A stretch of DNA of 64,000 nucleotides, taken from the NCBI GenBank assembly GCA_033980235.1, contig CM067059.1, positions 10,550,309 through 10,614,308 of the forward strand, written 5' to 3'. The notes beneath the pieces are model-generated. The model made no database searches and was not told where the DNA came from. It was given only the letters and a program-made list of their open reading frames with translations. This stretch comes from Diadema setosum. Taxonomy: Eukaryota; Echinodermata; Echinoidea; Diadematoida; Diadematidae. Positions 59,841 to 64,000 of this stretch are shown here, piece by piece. Position 1 is the stretch's first letter. Each line of letters starts with the position of its first letter. The position numbers and the translations under genes were made by a program.

Positions 59841-60609
59841 TATGGACAATAGTTATGAACATAAGATTTTGTGACCTGTGCTGAAGAAATTTAGCAAACA
59901 TCTCTGAATTGATATCATATCCCCATTAACAACATTTCAATAAACAAAGGCAATGGAGTGGACCAACATAACATAACTAAAGTTGTAATCATTCTTATTC
60001 TTTTTCACTGTAAGAATTTGCTGTTGTCAAAAAAAGATTATGTTCATAAATGTAGGACACTACTGATGGTTATTTTAAAGAAACAAATTACTCTTATGCA
60101 TCAAAACTTACAAGAAACTAGTTAAGACTAAAGAAATAATGACTTAAAATCAAATTAATTTTACAAGAGTAATTTTAAGATAAATGTTTTGATTTTATGA
60201 AGTTGTCGTTATGTTCATAACTGTTGGCCGTGGTGTCCAGGTTATGAACATAAGGAAGAGATGAAAGGAAGTACAACAATATGTAGAATACAACACATAA
60301 AATCATTAGTAGTTTGTGTTTTTATACTGAAAAAGGCAGAATAGTTCAGAATTGTTAAGAAATAGCTACATAACTTTGACATTGATATTAAATAAAAACC
60401 GAATGTTACGTTCATAACTTTTTTGTTCATAACCATGTCCACCTTCGTAATTGATGAAAAATTTTCAAAAAAGATGTAAAATGCTTATGTGAAGTAATAT
60501 TTTCTTATATTTTTATGAAAGCAATCCCTGGTGATACAAAAGTTTAGAAAATTATTTTCCATTACTTCAGAATAGGGCTGTATTATGTTCATAACTGTGG
60601 ACACTAAAA
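59841..60609. repeat. Dispersed TTATGTTCATAAC motif cluster
   Basis: The 13-base motif TTATGTTCATAAC, or its reverse complement, occurs with few changes near 59853, 60039, 60209, 60241, 60415-60433 (two diverged copies) and 60583. It is usually next to TGG(A)CAC or GTGTCC. The pair at 60209-60255 is inverted around GTTGGCCGTGGTGTCCAG. This looks like a decayed tandem or inverted array, or a cluster of binding sites. It encodes no protein. Confidence 0.7.
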
Positions 60610-61339
60610 ATTCAAGTGATGTTGCAAGTGATAGTATATTTTTAATATCAGAGTAATGGGGAATAAAAACTTTTTAATTGTTGGACTGTTCCTCTGATCT
60701 CTTTTGAATGCTATATTACAAAACAGCTATTGCAATATCAACTGCAATTATGTGATTTATTTATATATGTTTGGTGGACACCAAAAGAACTTTATGAACA
60801 AAACCCTAAATATTAATACATCCATATATTCTTATTTGAAGAGCACATGGCATGCTCTCAATATACAATTTTTTGTATATTTCCAGACACCTGAACAAAC
60901 AGTCATGGCAGAGTAAACGTATTTTAGAACAAAATGTACTTTGTGTTTGTTTTCCCGCACATATGCAACATTTTGCAGTACATTTACTTCTTCATGACAA
61001 GTACAAGGAAGAGTCTTTTAATGCCATTGTGTGTACACACTGTGATTTACATTGAAATCCAGTTGTCTCCAAATGCAAATTACACAGCCTGCTCATGGGA
61101 TGTTGTGATGTTATCCATGGTAGCCTCATCCATTCTTGCCATAGGTGGCTGGGGCATTGAACACAGCCAATTTTTTGGATGACCACGTAACTACATGTAG
61201 CTGCACATGCAAAGACCATGAGTACCTGGCTCCCACTGCTGCTAAGGAAAACCAGCTCACCACATCCCTTTGAAGGATGGGATCCAGGGCTGTCTTCAGA
61301 GACTTGTTTTTGACAACTCATTCTAAATCAAAAGCTTAA
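60610..61339. other. Non-coding stretch
   Basis: AT-rich. A minus-strand frame at 60992-61321 has no recognisable family. No repeats noted. Confidence 0.4.
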
Positions 61340-62104
61340 AGGTGTATAGTCCCGGTAGTGTAGAGGGCACTGTTGATGATACTGCCGATCACCGTTAGCA
61401 TTGATACGAAGATTACCGAAGTTCAGCTGTCATCAAGAGTAAAGTGCGTAGGTGTGGCTTAGTAACGTTGCCTTCGTTGTCTGCTCTGCGCATCGCGCAG
61501 TCTGTAGTAATGCCAGGGTGTGTGCATATGTGCTTGTTATTATGACATCACAAAAGAAGTTTGCTAAAGCTGTCATCCCCCTCAGCCAAATCATGAGCCA
61601 AACTGTGATCGGACCACTGACTACAGTAAATCGGACTTCTTTGGACTCGGGGAAGTGGGCCACAGCGTAAGCGCTAGAGAGGAGTCGATAGCGTAGGTCT
61701 CTATTGACCGATTCGGGTTCGTTGAGGGCAGCAGACATTTTATGGCACTGGGCGCAGCCATGAGCGCAAATTGCGGTGTCTCAGCCGACCCCCCCTGCTC
61801 TCCCCCACCCCCCGGGCAACATGTTTATCGCGCACTTGTAACAAAGGTTCGCGCACTAAGCAAGCATTCGCGCACTCAGTACGAGACGCCCATTGGCTAA
61901 AGCAACCTGCATCCGTTTTTCATTCTGCGCACGTTCTAATGTAGGGAGAGGTGTGGGGGAGTGGGAAGGGGGGTCGGCTGAGACACCGCGTAATGGCGCT
62001 GCCCATGCCAAAAATACACATAGCGCGTCACAGAATCGGTCAATAAGAAACTTGCGCCGTGCGCCCGCGTACGCATTTGACTAAACCATCGGGACCATGT
62101 GCCT
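61340..62104. mobile_element. TTAA-type foldback element, 765 bp
   Basis: TTAA (61336-61339) then AGGTGTATAGTCCCGGTAG on the left; CCATCGGGACCATGTGCCT then TTTA (a one-base change from TTAA) on the right. Strong inner arms: CTATTGACCGATTC against GAATCGGTCAATA, and GCGGTGTCTCAGCCGACCCC (61773-61794) against its inverse at 61968-61989. The loop (about 61800-61960) is rich in TCGCGCAC motifs. Frames in the left arm, including the minus-strand one starting at 61738, are a by-product of the repeat. Confidence 0.75.
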
Positions 62105-63921
62105 TTTATACAGGCACTGTAGTCTAACTCTTAGGATAACGGGTTCATCGAGAAGCACAGCGTTCCAAGGGCATTACAAACCACATACATGGATGTTTCT
62201 CCTACTCGCCCCAAATAGTCATCTTTGCTAGGGCCTCATACTTATTACTTGCTCAGCAGTGAGATCCAGGATGACATTGAGTATAATCATGCAGAGTAGG
62301 TTTGTTGCGTTCTGCATTCATACTTACACTGTATGCGACACTGCATGAACTACCAATCATTATTTGCGCGTTCTCATAGGGGGATACATAATTTAACTGG
62401 AATGCGCATTTCTATATTAAAGACTGTATAGTAGATATTTCATGACCCTTTCCATTTAGAATTATAAAATCACAAAGCAGTTCGACTGAACTATTGTGAA
62501 AAGCATTATCCTGTATGTTAATCCTGATCCTGAATATACACATTAATGCATCTAGGTAATAAATGACTTACTAGCAACTGACCGCGATGCAACTTGCACT
62601 AATTCCGCCATCTCCCCCTTTTATATTGCCTTCCAAGCCAATCATTTCCACAGGAACGAATGGCTGCTAAAAACCCAGAGGGCATCCGATCCCTAAGTAG
62701 GTCTTAGCGAGGGGTAATCTTCCCTATCCTTACACCTCCAACCACCAGACATAATGTGTCTTCCTTTTTCCCCCATCTGTTCGACCCCTCCCTAGTTCTC
62801 CCAAACCCCTTTAAAATACCCGTACCCACAAACCAGTCTACAATTCAATTGGCTGCATTTCTTCCAAAACATACAAATGTAGAAGATCTCTCAGCACTTG
62901 GATGATGAGAGTACAGTCATTGCATACACTGCAGATTTGAGCTAATAAGTAGGACAGGTTGGGACTGCTCCGTAGACATGTGGGCTCGTCACTCACTCAA
63001 GAAGGAGGCAGCGTTGTCGTGGGACAGACAAAATGTACAACATCTGCGCATTTATTCCACACGCTCAGCACTGGCGTGTCCTCAGCGAGTGGGGGCCCAC
63101 TCTGAGGTACTGTACCAAATGAATCCCACTTCTATAACCTACAGTGCCAGCCATGGCAGAAATCACTGTTATAACTCCATCACTGACATTTGATGTCATC
63201 ATAAAGAGGAAAATGACAGCCAAATTACATCACCAGACTTGTTGTAAAAGAATAAGATTTCCTGAAGAAAACTTGTAAAATACTTTCAAAAACAAAGGAT
63301 TAACTCTTGACAATGTCAAGGATAGAGTCCCATCAAGATATATTATAACTCATACTTTGTACCGATGAGTAAACTTTTGTGAGTCATCTTGGGAATAGCT
63401 CACATAATACCATGCCAAAGCTGATGTTGGCTGCTCATTTATCTCTCATTTAAAAGTCTAGAAACATGACCTCAAATGATGAAGTAGTTCATACAATCCA
63501 TCACAACATAAACTCCAACAGACATAATCCATTCCAGACTCAACAGAGGCAGAATGATTATCATCGGTGTATCACGGAGTAGCAAAATATGTGCAAACAC
63601 AATCAAATTGATAGCATGAATTATACTATCAAGTGGCCAAAACTGTACAACAATTGCTATTATAGATGACCATTGCTTGTGAAGGTCTTTTGTGCGTGTT
63701 TCTTTGCTTTCATAGATCTTCAAGTAACATCTCTCAGAGCTGAACAAGTGAAAATTGGGAGAGTGCTCCAATGTTGTTGCCAAGAATTAAAGTCAGTTTA
63801 GCTGGGATTAGGATTAGGATCCTAGTTACTCATGCTTACAGACTATTTTCTGATGTCATACAATGTACATAGGGTAGCAACATGCACAACTGCTGTGAGG
63901 ATCTTCTTCGTTTTTTTTTTT

Positions 63922-63952
<31 letters not shown>

Positions 63953-64000
63953 GGGTGTTGTTGTTTTTTATCTTTTGGTCTTCTTTATTTCAATACAGCA
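62105..64000. other. Non-coding stretch to the window end
   Basis: A TATAAAAG box on the minus strand at about 62619-62627 is followed only a few bases later by an ATG and a GTAAGT, too close for a normal promoter, so I do not call a gene. A T tract of 29 bases (63911-63939) joins a G tract (63940-63949) near the end. No kinase exon recognised. Confidence 0.4.

Noticed and set aside
61433..61738. 101-codon minus-strand frame starting MSAALNEPESVN
   Set aside because: It lies in the left arm of the TTAA foldback element at 61340-62104. No recognised family and no splice support.
62560..62630. Minus-strand TATAAAAG box, ATG and GTAAGT donor suggesting a first exon
   Set aside because: The ATG is only a few bases after the TATA box, inside the core promoter, so the transcript would start downstream of it.

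Overview
This is a 64-kb piece of animal (metazoan) genomic DNA. It is AT-rich and intron-dominated, packed with short inverted-repeat transposons, microsatellites and long G or C homopolymer runs, and has one assembly gap (200 N at 16092-16291). The repeat set suggests a marine deuterostome, most likely an echinoderm such as a sea urchin: TTAA-flanked palindromic MITEs, tandem-core elements with a terminal hairpin, and a tRNA-derived SINE. That assignment is inference. I see no prokaryotic or viral gene system.

Only one gene is firmly recognisable. It lies on the minus strand and is a germinal-centre-kinase family member orthologous to vertebrate MAP4K3/MAP4K5 (GLK/KHS). Its exons run from high to low coordinates: 42408-42511 (alpha-E helix and catalytic HRD loop), 11073-11152 (kinase subdomain IX), 10166-10310 (subdomains X-XI), 9482-9607 (end of kinase domain and acidic linker), 7895-7970 and 7117-7243 (linker). 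Splice sites and reading-frame phases join cleanly across the five exons from 11152 down to 7117. The N-terminal ATP-binding lobe, the DFG/activation-loop exons and the C-terminal CNH domain were not found. The activation loop should lie between 11.15 and 42.41 kb, where the N-gap sits; the other parts are probably outside the window or in exons I could not recognise. An unidentified 214-bp candidate exon (5911-6124) is phase-compatible with this gene.

The rest is intron or flank, colonised by transposons. From left to right: a palindromic TTAA MITE (4.4-5.0 kb); the 3' end of a non-LTR retrotransposon (10.6-10.9 kb); a HINE/pearl-like element (17.0-17.9 kb); a 3.29-kb piggyBac-like element with exact TTAA duplications (19.36-22.65 kb); a Harbinger-like element carrying a Myb/SANT-like remnant (26.9-27.7 kb); a pearl-like element with six 158-bp core repeats rich in AGGTCA direct repeats (28.6-29.7 kb); a minus-strand SINE (30.4-30.8 kb); small MITEs with 3-bp or 6-bp duplications (31.7 and 33.0 kb); further TTAA MITEs (37.1, 38.3, 41.2, 45.9, 52.8, 61.3 kb); a 2.5-kb HINE-like element (44.0-46.4 kb); a 3.3-kb element with 40-bp terminal repeats and clustered TGACGCAC motifs (54.2-57.6 kb); and a GC-rich foldback element (58.3-58.9 kb).

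Long open frames elsewhere fall in repeats or lack family signatures, and are not annotated as genes.
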